A stretch of DNA of 64,000 nt from Brevibacterium sp. W7.2 (GCF_018137945.1 NZ_CP073089.1:496001-560000), one strand, 5' to 3'. Positions 7,316 to 16,190 are shown, counted from the first letter of the stretch. The notes: generated by a model from the letters alone, not told the origin. Numbers and translations are program-made.

Positions 7316-8728
7316 TCAGAGCGATTCGGCTGACTTCCGGCGACGCACCGTCAGGGCGACGACGGCGCCGCCGACGAGGAGCAGCGCGGCTCCGCCGGCC
7401 AGGGCGCTGAGCTCAGCGCCGGTGCGCGGGAGCTGGCCACCCTTGCTGCCGGATCCGCTGTCGCTGCCGCCCGAGCCGCCGGCCGCGGCACCCGAGGTGA
7501 CCTCGAAGGATCCCTTGAGGACGTCATCGCCGCAGGTCGCCGACACCGAGTAGGCGCCGACGTAGGCAGAGGCGTTCGACGAGGTGCCGTACACGTTCAC
7601 CGAGGCGGTGCCGGTCTCGTCCACGGTCACCGTGCTGTCGAAGGCGGTGACGTTCGAGTTGCCCTTGGGGTTGACGACGAAGCGGACGTCGCTGCCGGGG
7701 GTGCAGTCGGTGACTGTGAGCACCACGCCCTTGTCCTTCTTCACGAAGTCAGCGGCTTCGATCGACTTCGGGGAGACCGTCAGCGACGCGGACTGTGCGG
7801 CGTCGGCGGTCAGGGTGAACTCGGCGGTGGCGCCGAACTCTTCGCCGCCGGCGTAGACGATGTAGTCACCGGGCTTGACGTCGTCGGTCTCCGTCGGGCG
7901 GATGACGCCGGAGACCACGCCCTCATCGGAGACCTCGACGTTCTCGTCGAGGTAGATGATCTCGTCGGTTCCGAACTTCGCGGCCACGGCGAACGCCTGC
8001 TCACCGGGGAGGAAGCCCTCACCGGTGAAGGGGATGCCCTTCTTCATGAACTCGGAGACGCTCATCGAGTCGGTGCCGAGAGTGAGGGAGCCTTCCTCGA
8101 TCTCCTCATCCTCGGTGATCTCGAAGCTTCCCGGGATATCCCTGGGATCCTGATCCTTGCGCTCGACGGTGACCGTGAAATCAACGGTCTGCGGGCCCTC
8201 GATCGTGCCCTCCTCGTCGTAGTACTCGAACTCGACCGAGCTGCCCTTGGCCTTCTTCACGTCATCGGTGAGCGAGTTCGTCACGATGTCGCCCGGTTCG
8301 AGGCCGGAGACCGTGATGACGACGCCGTCGAAGTAGAACTCCGATTCCGTCATCGTCCCCGGCTCGACGTCGACCGTGGCCGCGATGGGCGCCGAGGCGG
8401 CCTCAGTGGGTTCCGCATCGTCGGTGACCTCGTCGTCGAGTTCGTCCGATCCGGTCGCGGAATCGTCCGGTGCCGGTGCTTCGGGGGTCTCCGGTGCCGG
8501 GGTGTCGGAGTCGTCCGCGTCGCCGGCGTCGGGGGTCTCGGGTGCCGGAGCAGCCGGAGCCGCGTCTTCGGACGAGGGGGTCTCGTCGGCTGCGGTGTCG
8601 GGGGTCGTCGCCGCAGCGGGCGCGGAGAGCGAGGTGTCGACGTCGGCGGGTGCCGCGACTGCCGGGGTCGCTCCGAGACCGGCGATGGCCAGAGCCAGCG
8701 CGGGAATGAGCGCAAGTTTCTTGGGCAT
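7316..8728 (-). CDS. LPxTG-anchored surface protein, paralogue 2
   Basis: Secreted wall protein (470 aa): signal peptide from MPKKLALIPALALAIAG to about AAPADV, then a ~110-residue acidic Pro/Ala/Asp/Glu linker, one ~100-residue repeat (TVDVEPGTMTESEFYFDGVV...), an EGSLTLGTDSMSVSEFMKKG unit, the C-terminal cysteine-pair domain (TDCTPGSDVRF, ATCGDDVLKG) and LPRTG at residue 433 with membrane helix and RRRK tail. Start set at the ATG that gives the signal peptide; a longer frame begins 15 codons upstream. Homologous along its C-terminal half to the products of the genes ending at 3491 and 8979. Role unknown. Confidence 0.9.
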   Translation of the reverse strand: MPKKLALIPALALAIAGLGATPAVAAPADVDTSLSAPAAATTPDTAADETPSSEDAAPAAPAPETPDAGDADDSDTPAPETPEAPAPDDSATGSDELDDEVTDDAEPTEAASAPIAATVDVEPGTMTESEFYFDGVVITVSGLEPGDIVTNSLTDDVKKAKGSSVEFEYYDEEGTIEGPQTVDFTVTVERKDQDPRDIPGSFEITEDEEIEEGSLTLGTDSMSVSEFMKKGIPFTGEGFLPGEQAFAVAAKFGTDEIIYLDENVEVSDEGVVSGVIRPTETDDVKPGDYIVYAGGEEFGATAEFTLTADAAQSASLTVSPKSIEAADFVKKDKGVVLTVTDCTPGSDVRFVVNPKGNSNVTAFDSTVTVDETGTASVNVYGTSSNASAYVGAYSVSATCGDDVLKGSFEVTSGAAAGGSGGSDSGSGSKGGQLPRTGAELSALAGGAALLLVGGAVVALTVRRRKSAESL

Positions 8729-8801
8729 GGGGCTATGAGGTCCTCTCGAGGGGTAGATGCCGGAAATCGGCAACTACAGAAGCATATAGGCGGAGTCCAC
8801 C

Positions 8802-8811
8802 CGTTTTGATC
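8802..8811 (-). promoter_or_regulatory. Shared upstream motif GATCAAAACG (LPxTG 2)
   Basis: Minus-strand GATCAAAACG, 74 bp upstream of the LPxTG-2 start, matches the GACCAAAACG seen upstream of the other two LPxTG genes at one mismatch. A TATATG hexamer 13 bases downstream could be the -10. Confidence 0.4.
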
Positions 8812-8880
8812 ACGGCCCGATCACAGTTTTTAGCACGCATGGTCGTCCGGTCCTGCGCACGCGTGGACGTCCGGGCACGC

Positions 8881-8913
8881 GAAATGGGCCGGGAGAGATT
8901 CCCGGCCCATTTC
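8881..8913 (-). terminator. Intrinsic terminator of LPxTG 3
   Basis: A 14-bp perfect stem, GAAATGGGCCGGGA with TCCCGGCCCATTTC, 5-base loop, 66 bp beyond the stop of the LPxTG-3 gene. Confidence 0.75.
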
Positions 8914-8978
8914 ACTCAGCTCAGGCTGGTTGCCCGGTCCCGCCTCGGCGGGGCAGGGAGCGACTCAGTGCAGTCGTG

Positions 8979-11126
8979 TCAGACGTATGACGGTGAGAAG
9001 TCGCCCTTCCGGCGGCGCATCGTGATCGTCACTGCGGCTCCACCGACGAGCAGGAGCAGGGCGCCTGCGGCGAGGCCGTCGAGTTCAGCACCGGTGCGGG
9101 GCAGTTCGCTGCCGCTGCCGCCGCCGGTGTTGTCACCGCCGCCGTTGCCGTGGTCACCGCCACCGCCGGCGTTCGCTCCGGCGGTGACCTTGAAGGAGTC
9201 CTTCATCGTGTCGTCGCCGCAGGTCGCGGTCACGGAGTACCCGCCGACGTACGCCGAGGCGTCTGACGAGGTGCCGAAGACGCTCACCGAGGCCTTGCCG
9301 TCCTTGTCCGCCTGGACAGTGCGGTCATAGGCGGTGATGCGCGAGTTGCCGTCCGCCATGACCATGAAGCGCACGTCCGAACCGGGCTTGCAGTCCTTGA
9401 CGGAGAGCGTCACGCCCTTCTTCTCGTTGATGAAGTCGTCGGCTTCGATCGACTTCGGTGAGACGGTGAGCGAGGCCTCGGCCGGGGCTTCCGTTTCGTC
9501 GCCGATGATCGTGATCTCGCCGTCGAGGGTTTCGTCATTGGCGTTCTCGCGCTGGACAGTCACGGTGAAGGGGAGTTTGCCCAGCTCAAGGTCCTCTGGA
9601 TCTCCCTTGTAGTACACGGTGAAGGTGAAGTCACCGTCGGCACCCACCGTCTTCTCCATACCGGTCAGCGAGTCCGTGACGACGTCGTTCTCTTCGAGAT
9701 TGGTCAGCGTGACGGCCACGCCCTTGTCCGCATCTGCCAGATCCTCAGCGGTGATCTCCTTGGGATCGACCTTGAGGGTGGTTTCGATCGGGTTGAGCGG
9801 CTCATCTTCGACGACGGTGATGTCGCCGTTGAGCGTTTCTGATTCGGTCCCCTCGCGGTCGATGTCCACCGTGAACGGAATCTTGCCGGGCTGGAGATCC
9901 TCCGGATCGCCCTTGTAGTAGATCTGGAAGGTGAATTCACCGTCGCTGGGAACGGTCCTCTCCCGGCCGGTGAGGGAGTCGGTGACCTTGTCGCCTTCCT
10001 TGAGGTTGGTGACTGTGACCATGACGCCCCGGGTGGAGTCGGAGAGATCCTCAGGGGTGATCTCCTTCGGATCGACCGTGAGTTCGGACTCGATCGGTTC
10101 GACCTCGCCGTCGTCGGCTGCGGCCACATTGACCGAGGCTTCGAGTGTGTCGAGCCCGCTCGCCCCTTGGAGATCGATCGAGAACGGAAGCGGACCGTCC
10201 TTGAGATCTGCGGGGTCTCCGTCGTAGTAGAGCTTCATCGTCGCCGAGGTGCCGGTCGCTGTGACGGGATCTCCCGTGAGACCGTTCAGCGGAGTGAGCA
10301 GGTCGCCTTCCTCGAGGCCGGTGACCGTGACCGTCACACCTTTGGCCGGGTCAGCGAGATCCTCGGCGGGAATGTCGCCCGAGGGAACCACGATCGACGC
10401 GTTGGATGCCTTCTCGTTCGCCGCCTGCACGTCGACCGACTCCTGGAGCGTGGCGCTCGAGACTCCGGCGCGCTGCACCTTGACGGAGAACGACTTCGCC
10501 CCGGACTTGAGGTCCTCGGCATCGCCGGCGTAGTAGACGCGGAGCGACTTCGAGCTGCCCGTTGCGGTCGCCGCCTGAGCCGTGAGGCCGGAGACGCTGA
10601 GCTTGTCGCCCTTCTCCAGGCCGGTGACGGTGACCGTCACGCCCTTCGAGGAATTCGCGAGGTCCTCGGCCGACACCTCGCCGGCGGAGACGCTGAGATC
10701 GGCGTTGATCTCCTCGGGCTTCTCCTCATCCTTCGGCTGCTCAGCGCCCTTGTCGCTGGGGGAGGGGCTGGGTGTCGACTTCGCGTCCTTGGCTGCTTTG
10801 TCCTTCGCGGCCTTGTCTTCAGCCGCCTTCTTGTCGGCGGCCTTCTTCTCCGCAGCCTTCTTGTCCGCTGCTTTCTTCTCGGCCGCTTTCTTTTCCGCAG
10901 CCTTCTTGTCCGCAGCCTTCTTTTCCGCGGCTTTCTTCTCGGCGGCCTTCTTCTCCGCAGCCTTCTTCTCAGCCGCTTCCTTTTCGGCCTTCTCCTTCTC
11001 CGCCTGTTCCTTCTCGGCCTTCGTCGGAGCCGACTGGGTGGAGGGGGTTTCGGCCGCGGCGACAGGGGCGGCGACGAGTCCGGTGAACGCGAGGGCCACA
11101 GCCGGCGCGAGGATGAGCTTCTTCAT
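8979..11126 (-). CDS. LPxTG-anchored surface protein, paralogue 3, with KA-rich stalk and four repeats
   Basis: Largest of the three paralogues (715 aa). Signal peptide MKKLILAPAVALAFTG to about AAAETP; residues 36-116 are a run of AEKKA/ADKKA pentapeptides forming a probable helical stalk; four ~97-residue beta-type repeats follow (about 140-236, 240-335, 345-440, 441-538), each opening with an AEDL-x-KGVTVTVTGL pattern and containing a YY-x-GD-x-xDL motif; then the shared cysteine-pair domain (KDCKPGSDVRF, ATCGDDTMKD), a Gly/Asn linker and LPRTG at residue 675 with RRRK tail. Repeat count differs from the sister proteins, as in many phase- or length-variable adhesins. Function is not known; a long extended surface fibre is the simplest reading. 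Confidence 0.9.
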   Translation of the reverse strand: MKKLILAPAVALAFTGLVAAPVAAAETPSTQSAPTKAEKEQAEKEKAEKEAAEKKAAEKKAAEKKAAEKKAADKKAAEKKAAEKKAADKKAAEKKAADKKAAEDKAAKDKAAKDAKSTPSPSPSDKGAEQPKDEEKPEEINADLSVSAGEVSAEDLANSSKGVTVTVTGLEKGDKLSVSGLTAQAATATGSSKSLRVYYAGDAEDLKSGAKSFSVKVQRAGVSSATLQESVDVQAANEKASNASIVVPSGDIPAEDLADPAKGVTVTVTGLEEGDLLTPLNGLTGDPVTATGTSATMKLYYDGDPADLKDGPLPFSIDLQGASGLDTLEASVNVAAADDGEVEPIESELTVDPKEITPEDLSDSTRGVMVTVTNLKEGDKVTDSLTGRERTVPSDGEFTFQIYYKGDPEDLQPGKIPFTVDIDREGTESETLNGDITVVEDEPLNPIETTLKVDPKEITAEDLADADKGVAVTLTNLEENDVVTDSLTGMEKTVGADGDFTFTVYYKGDPEDLELGKLPFTVTVQRENANDETLDGEITIIGDETEAPAEASLTVSPKSIEADDFINEKKGVTLSVKDCKPGSDVRFMVMADGNSRITAYDRTVQADKDGKASVSVFGTSSDASAYVGGYSVTATCGDDTMKDSFKVTAGANAGGGGDHGNGGGDNTGGGSGSELPRTGAELDGLAAGALLLLVGGAAVTITMRRRKGDFSPSYV
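10779..11021 (-). repeat. Tandem 15-bp repeats coding AEKKA/ADKKA
   Basis: About sixteen in-frame, imperfect 15-bp units encode the Lys/Ala stalk of LPxTG protein 3. Third-position variation shows it is old rather than a fresh expansion, but such tracts change length by slippage or recombination. Confidence 0.85.
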
Positions 11127-11206
11127 TGGAGTGCCTTCTATCTGTGTGAGGGGGTGCACATCTGGAAGTCATCCTAGGTACAGGCAATTCTCAGAACTAT
11201 TTTTGT

Positions 11207-11217
11207 ACGTTTTGGTC
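11207..11217 (-). promoter_or_regulatory. Shared upstream motif GACCAAAACGT (LPxTG 3)
   Basis: Minus-strand GACCAAAACGT identical over 11 bases to the copy at 4891-4901, 81 bp upstream of the LPxTG-3 start and followed by an A-rich stretch (ACAAAAATAG). Confidence 0.5.
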
Positions 11218-11358
11218 GAGCGGAATTACGGTAACGCTTTGGTGAACACAAGGGTGCTTTCGCGACCTGTTCGTGACCTTGCCCCATCGAAGCGACGTTG
11301 TTCCTGGTCATAGGCCCCACCTCGGCGCCGGAATCCGGCCGTGCTCAGCGTCCCGGCC

Positions 11359-12480
11359 TCACACCGGCCACGCCTCGGCGCGGATCTCCCGGCGCTGTTC
11401 GGTCGTCGGCACGCGCACGGTGATCGCACCGGGGTCCACCGCCATCGCGAGATACCCGGTTGTGCCGAGGGGATCACCGTCGAGCTGGACCTCGAGCGGA
11501 TCCTTGGACTCGATGACGACGTTGTGGCACTTGCGGATGTCGGTGTGCAGGCCCTTCGTCGTCCGGCGCCCGATGATCGAGGCGACGACACCGACCCACT
11601 GGCCGAGATTCTTCGGGCTGACGACGAGGACGTCGAGGAGCCCGTCGTCGATGATCGCCTCGGGCAGCAGCTGGATCCCGCCCTGGAGCTTGCCGCAGTT
11701 GCCGCCGATGACCGAGCGCACGCGCGCCGTCACCCGGTAGTCGTCGTCGTACGTGATCTTCACGTGGCTGGGACGGCCGACGAGCGTGCGGGACCCGGCC
11801 TCGAGGTACGCCAGCCAGCCGAGTCGGCTCTTCGCGTTCGCCGTCGTCTTCGCCATCACCTCGGCGTCGAAGCCGAGCCCGGTCATCACCATGAAGACGA
11901 GCGTCGGCCCGCCCCGGCTGATCTGCGCGGTGCCGACGTCGACGGCGCGGTTGCGCCCCCACAGGGCGATCCGCAGCGCCCATTCGGGCTTGTCGAGGAC
12001 GAGGTCGAGGTTGCGGGCGAGCAGGTTGCCCGTGCCCAGCGGGACGATCCCCATCGGCGTCGACGTGCCGGCCAGCGCCGAGGCGACCGCGCGGATGGTG
12101 CCGTCCCCACCGGCGGCGATGACGACGTCGACCCCTTCCTCGAGGGCGAGTCGTGCCAGTCCCTCCCCGGCGTCCTCGGGGGTGGTCTCGAGGATGAGCG
12201 GAGGGTTCCAGCCCTCGAAACGGCAGATCGCCTCGGCGGTCGACGCGATCCGCCCGGCGCTCGCCTTCGTCGGATTGACGATGAGGGCGGCGCGGTAGCG
12301 GTTGGGGGCGTACTCCTCGACTCCGTCGTCGTCGAGTTCGGGACGACGGGAGTACCGACGCAGCCGTTTGAGGATGCGGCGCGAGCCGATGCGGTTGCCG
12401 AGGAGGAACGCACCGCAGACGATGACGACGAGACCGACGATGACGAGCCACATCATGGCGGGATCGAGGTCGAAGGTCAT
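11359..12480 (-). CDS. Membrane-anchored diacylglycerol kinase-like lipid kinase, paralogue 2
   Basis: DagK/YegS-type lipid kinase (373 aa) with an N-terminal transmembrane helix (residues 9-28, MMWLVIVGLVVIVCGAFLLG) and a basic juxtamembrane segment before the catalytic domain. Conserved motifs: ALIVNPTKASAG, VIAAGGDGTIRAV, GIVPLGTGNLLARNLDLV, GLGFDAEVM, IGGNCGKLQGGIQLLP and VQLDGDPLG. It shares most motifs with the kinase at 6226. The ATG is preceded by a -10-like TAGATT ending 6 bases upstream, so the mRNA is probably leaderless. It lies divergently next to serS. Confidence 0.9.
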   Translation of the reverse strand: MTFDLDPAMMWLVIVGLVVIVCGAFLLGNRIGSRRILKRLRRYSRRPELDDDGVEEYAPNRYRAALIVNPTKASAGRIASTAEAICRFEGWNPPLILETTPEDAGEGLARLALEEGVDVVIAAGGDGTIRAVASALAGTSTPMGIVPLGTGNLLARNLDLVLDKPEWALRIALWGRNRAVDVGTAQISRGGPTLVFMVMTGLGFDAEVMAKTTANAKSRLGWLAYLEAGSRTLVGRPSHVKITYDDDYRVTARVRSVIGGNCGKLQGGIQLLPEAIIDDGLLDVLVVSPKNLGQWVGVVASIIGRRTTKGLHTDIRKCHNVVIESKDPLEVQLDGDPLGTTGYLAMAVDPGAITVRVPTTEQRREIRAEAWPV

Positions 12481-12486
12481 GGCACA

Positions 12487-12492
12487 AATCTA
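12487..12492 (-). promoter_or_regulatory. Leaderless promoter -10 of the lipid kinase 2 gene
   Basis: Minus-strand TAGATT, then TGTGCC, then ATG: the six-base gap places the transcription start on the A of the start codon. No convincing -35 and no Shine-Dalgarno. Confidence 0.55.
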
Positions 12493-12551
12493 CTCTGACG
12501 CACCTGAGCGCGTGCCCAGCGGCCGAATATCGCAAACCCAGGTCGCCCCGT

Positions 12552-12557
12552 TAAGCT
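12552..12557 (+). promoter_or_regulatory. Leaderless promoter -10 of serS
   Basis: TAAGCT, then GAGGAG, then GTG. The AGGAGG-like string would abut the start codon and is too close to act as a ribosome site; the six-base spacing instead fits transcription starting at the GTG. Confidence 0.5.
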
Positions 12558-12563
12558 GAGGAG

Positions 12564-13844
12564 GTGATCGATCTAGCGCAGTTGAGAGACAACCCGGACC
12601 TGTTCAGAGCATCGCAGCGGGCTCGCGGAGCCTCCGTCGAACTCGTCGACGAGGTGCTCGCAGCCGACACCGCGAGGCGGGCGGCCATCACCGCGTTCGA
12701 AGACGCCCGCGCTGACCAGAAGTCCTTCTCCTCCCAGATCGCCAAGGCTCCCAAGGACGAGAAGCCCGCCCTCATCGCGGAGGGCAAGGAGAAGTCCGCC
12801 AAGGTCAAGGCTCTGCAGGCGGAGTCCGACGAGGCCGCGTTCGCGTTCGACAGCCTCGCCTCGAAGCTGCCCAACCTCATCATCGACGGCATCCCCGCCG
12901 GTGGCGAGGAGAACTTCGTGACGCTCAAGACCGTCGGCCAGCCCCGTGACTTCGCCGCCGAGGGCTTCACCCCGCGTGACCACCTCGAGATCGGCGAGAC
13001 GCTGGGCGCCATCGACACGACGCGCGGCACGAAGGTCTCGGGAGCGCGCTTCCACTACCTCACCGGGTTCGGCGCGAAGCTCGAGATGGCGCTGCTCAAC
13101 CTCGCCCGCGACGTCGCCGAGGAGGCCGGGTTCAGTCCGACGATCACCCCGACCCTCGTCAAGCCCGAGGTGATGCGGGGCACGGGCTTCCTCGGCGAGC
13201 ACGCCGACGAGGTCTACCGCCTCGAAGCCGACGACCTCTTCCTCGTCGGCACCTCCGAGGTGCCGCTGGCCGGCTACCACATGGACGAGATCATCGACCT
13301 CAGCGACGGACCGCTGCGGTACGCGGGCATCTCCTCGTGCTACCGCCGTGAGGCCGGGTCGTACGGCAAGGACACCCGCGGCATCATCCGCGTCCACCAG
13401 TTCCAGAAGGTCGAGATGTTCTCCTACGTCGCGATCGAGGACGCCGAGGCCGAGCACGCCCGCATGCTCGAGCTCCAGGAGAAGATGCTCCAGCTGTGCG
13501 AACTGCCCTACCGGGTCATCGACGTCGCCGCCGGCGACCTCGGCGACTCCGCGGCGCGGAAGTTCGACAACGAGGCCTGGGTGCCCACGCAGGAGACCTA
13601 CCGCGAGCTGACCTCGACCTCGAACTGCACGACGTTCCAGGCCAGGCGCCTGCAGATCCGCGAACGCCATGACGGCGCGACCCGTCCGGTGGCGACGCTC
13701 AACGGCACGATGGCGAACACGCGCTGGCTCGTCGCCATCCTCGAGAACCATCAGCAGGCCGACGGCTCCGTCACGGTGCCCGTGGCCCTGCGCCCCTACC
13801 TCGGCGGCATGGTGGCCCAGGGACCGGAGGGTCCGCGATTCTGA
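12564..13844 (+). CDS. serS: Seryl-tRNA synthetase
   Basis: Class II aminoacyl-tRNA synthetase charging tRNA-Ser (and tRNA-Sec where present) in the cytoplasm. N-terminal coiled-coil tRNA-binding arm at residues 1-105; catalytic core has [10 protein letters not shown], motif 2 [16 protein letters not shown] followed by [11 protein letters not shown], and motif 3 [16 protein letters not shown]. Length 426 aa is standard. GTG start gives [18 protein letters not shown], the usual actinobacterial N-terminus. The HAD phosphatase gene follows after 29 bp. Two of its substrate tRNAs are encoded in this window at 25048 and 43557. Confidence 0.98.
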   Translation: MIDLAQLRDNPDLFRASQRARGASVELVDEVLAADTARRAAITAFEDARADQKSFSSQIAKAPKDEKPALIAEGKEKSAKVKALQAESDEAAFAFDSLASKLPNLIIDGIPAGGEENFVTLKTVGQPRDFAAEGFTPRDHLEIGETLGAIDTTRGTKVSGARFHYLTGFGAKLEMALLNLARDVAEEAGFSPTITPTLVKPEVMRGTGFLGEHADEVYRLEADDLFLVGTSEVPLAGYHMDEIIDLSDGPLRYAGISSCYRREAGSYGKDTRGIIRVHQFQKVEMFSYVAIEDAEAEHARMLELQEKMLQLCELPYRVIDVAAGDLGDSAARKFDNEAWVPTQETYRELTSTSNCTTFQARRLQIRERHDGATRPVATLNGTMANTRWLVAILENHQQADGSVTVPVALRPYLGGMVAQGPEGPRF

Positions 13845-13873
13845 GCAGCCCCACCGCCGGCCAAGGAGAAGCA

Positions 13874-14722
13874 GTGCCCGCACACCTCATCGCCCTCGAC
13901 ATCGACGGCACGATCATCGACTATGACGGGACGCTGTCGGAGACGGTGAGGCAGGTGCTCATCGAGCTCGCCGAGGCGGGGCACCACATCGTCATCTCGA
14001 CCGGTCGCGCGCTGCCGGGAGCCCTCGAGATCGTCCGGGCGCTCGGACTCACCGAGGGTTTCGTCGTGTGCTCGAACGGCTCTGTCGTCGTCAAGCTCGA
14101 TCCCGCGCTGCCGCTGGGGTGGGAGATGCACCACGTCGTCTCCTTCGACCCGCGGCCCGCGCTCGAGCGCATGCGCGCTGTGCTGCCGACGGCCCTCTTC
14201 CTCGTCGAGGACCCGGACCTCCACCGGTGGGCGTCCGGGGCGTTCCCGCCCGGGGAGCTCTCCGAATCCGACACCCTCGACATCGTCGGCTTCGACGAGC
14301 TGCTGACGAAGCAGGCCACCCGCATCGTCATGCGCGACGTCAACGGCACGGCGGAGGAGTTCGCCGAGGCGGTCGACCGGCTCGGGCTCCACGAAGTCAG
14401 CTATTCCGTGGGATGGAGCAACTGGCTCGACATCGCCCCCGACGGGGTGTCGAAGGCCAGTGGGCTCGCACTCGTCGAGTCGGAGCTCGGCATCGACCAC
14501 GAGCGGACCGTCGCCGCCGGTGACGGCCTCAACGACCTCGAGATGATCGAATGGGCTGACCACTCGATCGTCATGGGCCAGGCGAAGGACGAGCTCAAGG
14601 TCCTCGGCAGCGTCGTCACCGACCCCGTCGAGGACGACGGGCTCGCCGTCGCCCTCGTCGACCATTTCGACCTCGACCCCGCGGTGCTCGACGTCGCAGG
14701 CTCCCGGCCCACCGGCCCGTAG
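13874..14722 (+). CDS. HAD-superfamily phosphatase, Cof/HAD-IIB type
   Basis: Cof-like sugar- or nucleotide-phosphate phosphatase (282 aa). Motif I LDIDGTIIDYDGT has the nucleophile and acid/base aspartates at the N-terminus, motif II is VISTGR, motif III lysine falls near VSKASGL, and motif IV is AGDGLNDLEMI. The large C2-type cap between motifs II and III marks subclass IIB. GTG start behind AAGGAGAAGCA. It follows serS in the same direction and is likely cotranscribed; the pairing of serS with Cof-type hydrolases is common in actinobacteria. Substrate unknown. The second HAD at 14791 faces it convergently. Confidence 0.9.
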   Translation: MPAHLIALDIDGTIIDYDGTLSETVRQVLIELAEAGHHIVISTGRALPGALEIVRALGLTEGFVVCSNGSVVVKLDPALPLGWEMHHVVSFDPRPALERMRAVLPTALFLVEDPDLHRWASGAFPPGELSESDTLDIVGFDELLTKQATRIVMRDVNGTAEEFAEAVDRLGLHEVSYSVGWSNWLDIAPDGVSKASGLALVESELGIDHERTVAAGDGLNDLEMIEWADHSIVMGQAKDELKVLGSVVTDPVEDDGLAVALVDHFDLDPAVLDVAGSRPTGP

Positions 14723-14790
14723 CGCTCAGCACTCAGCACACTTCGGGTCGCGGAGGCGGCGACACCGGGTGGGACCGAGCGTGACCGCCC

Positions 14791-15624
14791 TCAGCGGGAG
14801 GGGACGGCGTCGAGGGCCGCATTGAGGAAGTGCGCCACCCCGTCGTCGTCGACCGGGTCCGTGACGGCGTCGGCGGTGTCCTTGACGACATCGAGCGCAT
14901 TGCCCATCGCGACCCCCAGGCCCGCCCACGTGAGCATCTCGAGATCGTTGGGCATGTCGCCGAACGCCATCACCCGGTCCCGACCGACGCCGAGGTGGTC
15001 GCACACCGACTCGAGCGTCTTCGCCTTCGTGATCCCGGCGGGGGCGAGTTCGACGAGGCCGTTGTCCGGGTCGGAGAACGAGGCGTGGCACGAGCGGGTG
15101 ACGATCGGCCCGAGCAGGTCGTGGAGGGCCTCCGAGTCGGTCGTGCCGAGGCTGACGAGGATCTTGACGACGTCGGTGTCGGCGAGCTCCCCGAGGTCGC
15201 CGATGACGGTGGCCTCGTGCGGGGAGCGTGAGGCGAAACCGTCCTGAACATAGAGCCCGGTGAGCGTTTCGAACGCGAAGCGCGCCTCGGGGTGGGCGGC
15301 GCCGATGGCCGCGACGATCTCCTCGACCCCGGCCTGCTCGAGCGGGTGCGCATCGACGACGGTGTCCGTGGCGATGTCGTAGACGACGGCGCCGTTGAGG
15401 CAGACGACGCGACCGAGGTCGGGGATCTGCTCGGCGATCGCGGCCAGCCAGCGGATCGGGCGCCCGGTGACGAGGACGAACGGGATCCCCATCCGCTGGC
15501 AGCGGTGGATCGCATCGATCGTCACCTGCGAGATCGGCTGCCAGTCGAGGAGCAGGGTGCCGTCGATGTCGCTGGCGACGAGCCCGAGGTCGAAATCCGG
15601 CGGCGGTGAGGTGAGCGCGCTCAT
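14791..15624 (-). CDS. HAD-superfamily phosphatase, Cof/HAD-IIB type
   Basis: Second Cof-like phosphatase (277 aa): motif I ASDIDGTLLLDW, motif II VTGRPIRWL, motif III lysine in GITKAKTLESV, motif IV AFGDMPNDLEML, and the IIB cap. Start set at the ATG giving MSALTSPPPDFD, which overlaps the upstream stop in ATGA (15621-15624); the open frame further upstream is antisense-like and unsupported. It is the last gene of a tightly overlapping operon with the quinone reductase, bpa and an unknown protein. Paralogue of the neighbour on the opposite strand. Substrate unknown. Confidence 0.9.
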   Translation of the reverse strand: MSALTSPPPDFDLGLVASDIDGTLLLDWQPISQVTIDAIHRCQRMGIPFVLVTGRPIRWLAAIAEQIPDLGRVVCLNGAVVYDIATDTVVDAHPLEQAGVEEIVAAIGAAHPEARFAFETLTGLYVQDGFASRSPHEATVIGDLGELADTDVVKILVSLGTTDSEALHDLLGPIVTRSCHASFSDPDNGLVELAPAGITKAKTLESVCDHLGVGRDRVMAFGDMPNDLEMLTWAGLGVAMGNALDVVKDTADAVTDPVDDDGVAHFLNAALDAVPSR

Positions 15625-16190
15625 CGGGCATCCGCCTCCGCGAGGATGCGCTTGACCTGGGCGAGCAGCTCGGCAGCATCGGTGATGTAGCGCTCCGTGG
15701 CGGTGGCCGTCGAGGTCAGCGTCGCGGTCCCCGCGCGCGCCATCGAGGCCGCGAGGACCGCCTCGGCGACCTTCGACGATGCCCGCGTGAGCAGTTCGGG
15801 GGTGTCCCCGACGACCTGGCGCACGGGGCCGGGGACGACCTGGCCGTCGACGGGGCAGTGGGTGTGCAGCCACGCGGTGATCGCGTCGATCTCCGTCGCC
15901 AGGTCGTTGAGGCGGTGGGTGCCGGCCATGATCGCATCCCGCGCCGAGGCGGCCGCCGGCTCGGGTGCGGTGGTGCCGGGTTCGTCGGTCGGGTGTTCGG
16001 CGTCGTCGGTCGGGGACGAGCCCTCACCTTCGGCGTCAGCCGGGGCGGCGGTGTGGATCGCGAGCGCGGTCGTGTAGTAGCGGTCGACGGCGCGGAGGAA
16101 CCGGTCGTGGTTGTGGCGCCACAGTCCCGTGCCGAACTGTTCGTCGGGGCCGTCAGCGCGCCGCCTGCGGAACGAGAAGAGCTTCTTCAC
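15621..16190 (-). CDS. Unknown helical protein of the bpa operon
   Basis: 189-aa protein that I cannot assign to a family with certainty. It starts with a basic segment (MKKLFSFRRRR), has LWRHNHDRFLRAVDRYYTTAL near residue 25, an acidic Pro/Thr/Glu-rich linker (about 50-85), and two amphipathic helical stretches (HRLNDLATEIDAITAWLHTHC and the C-terminal TERYITDAAELLAQVKRI). No signal peptide or membrane segment. GTG start overlaps the bpa stop (GTGA at 16187-16190) and its stop overlaps the HAD start, so translation is coupled on both sides. Its position suggests a role linked to Bpa or to the HAD enzyme. Confidence 0.8.
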   Translation of the reverse strand: MKKLFSFRRRRADGPDEQFGTGLWRHNHDRFLRAVDRYYTTALAIHTAAPADAEGEGSSPTDDAEHPTDEPGTTAPEPAAASARDAIMAGTHRLNDLATEIDAITAWLHTHCPVDGQVVPGPVRQVVGDTPELLTRASSKVAEAVLAASMARAGTATLTSTATATERYITDAAELLAQVKRILAEADAR

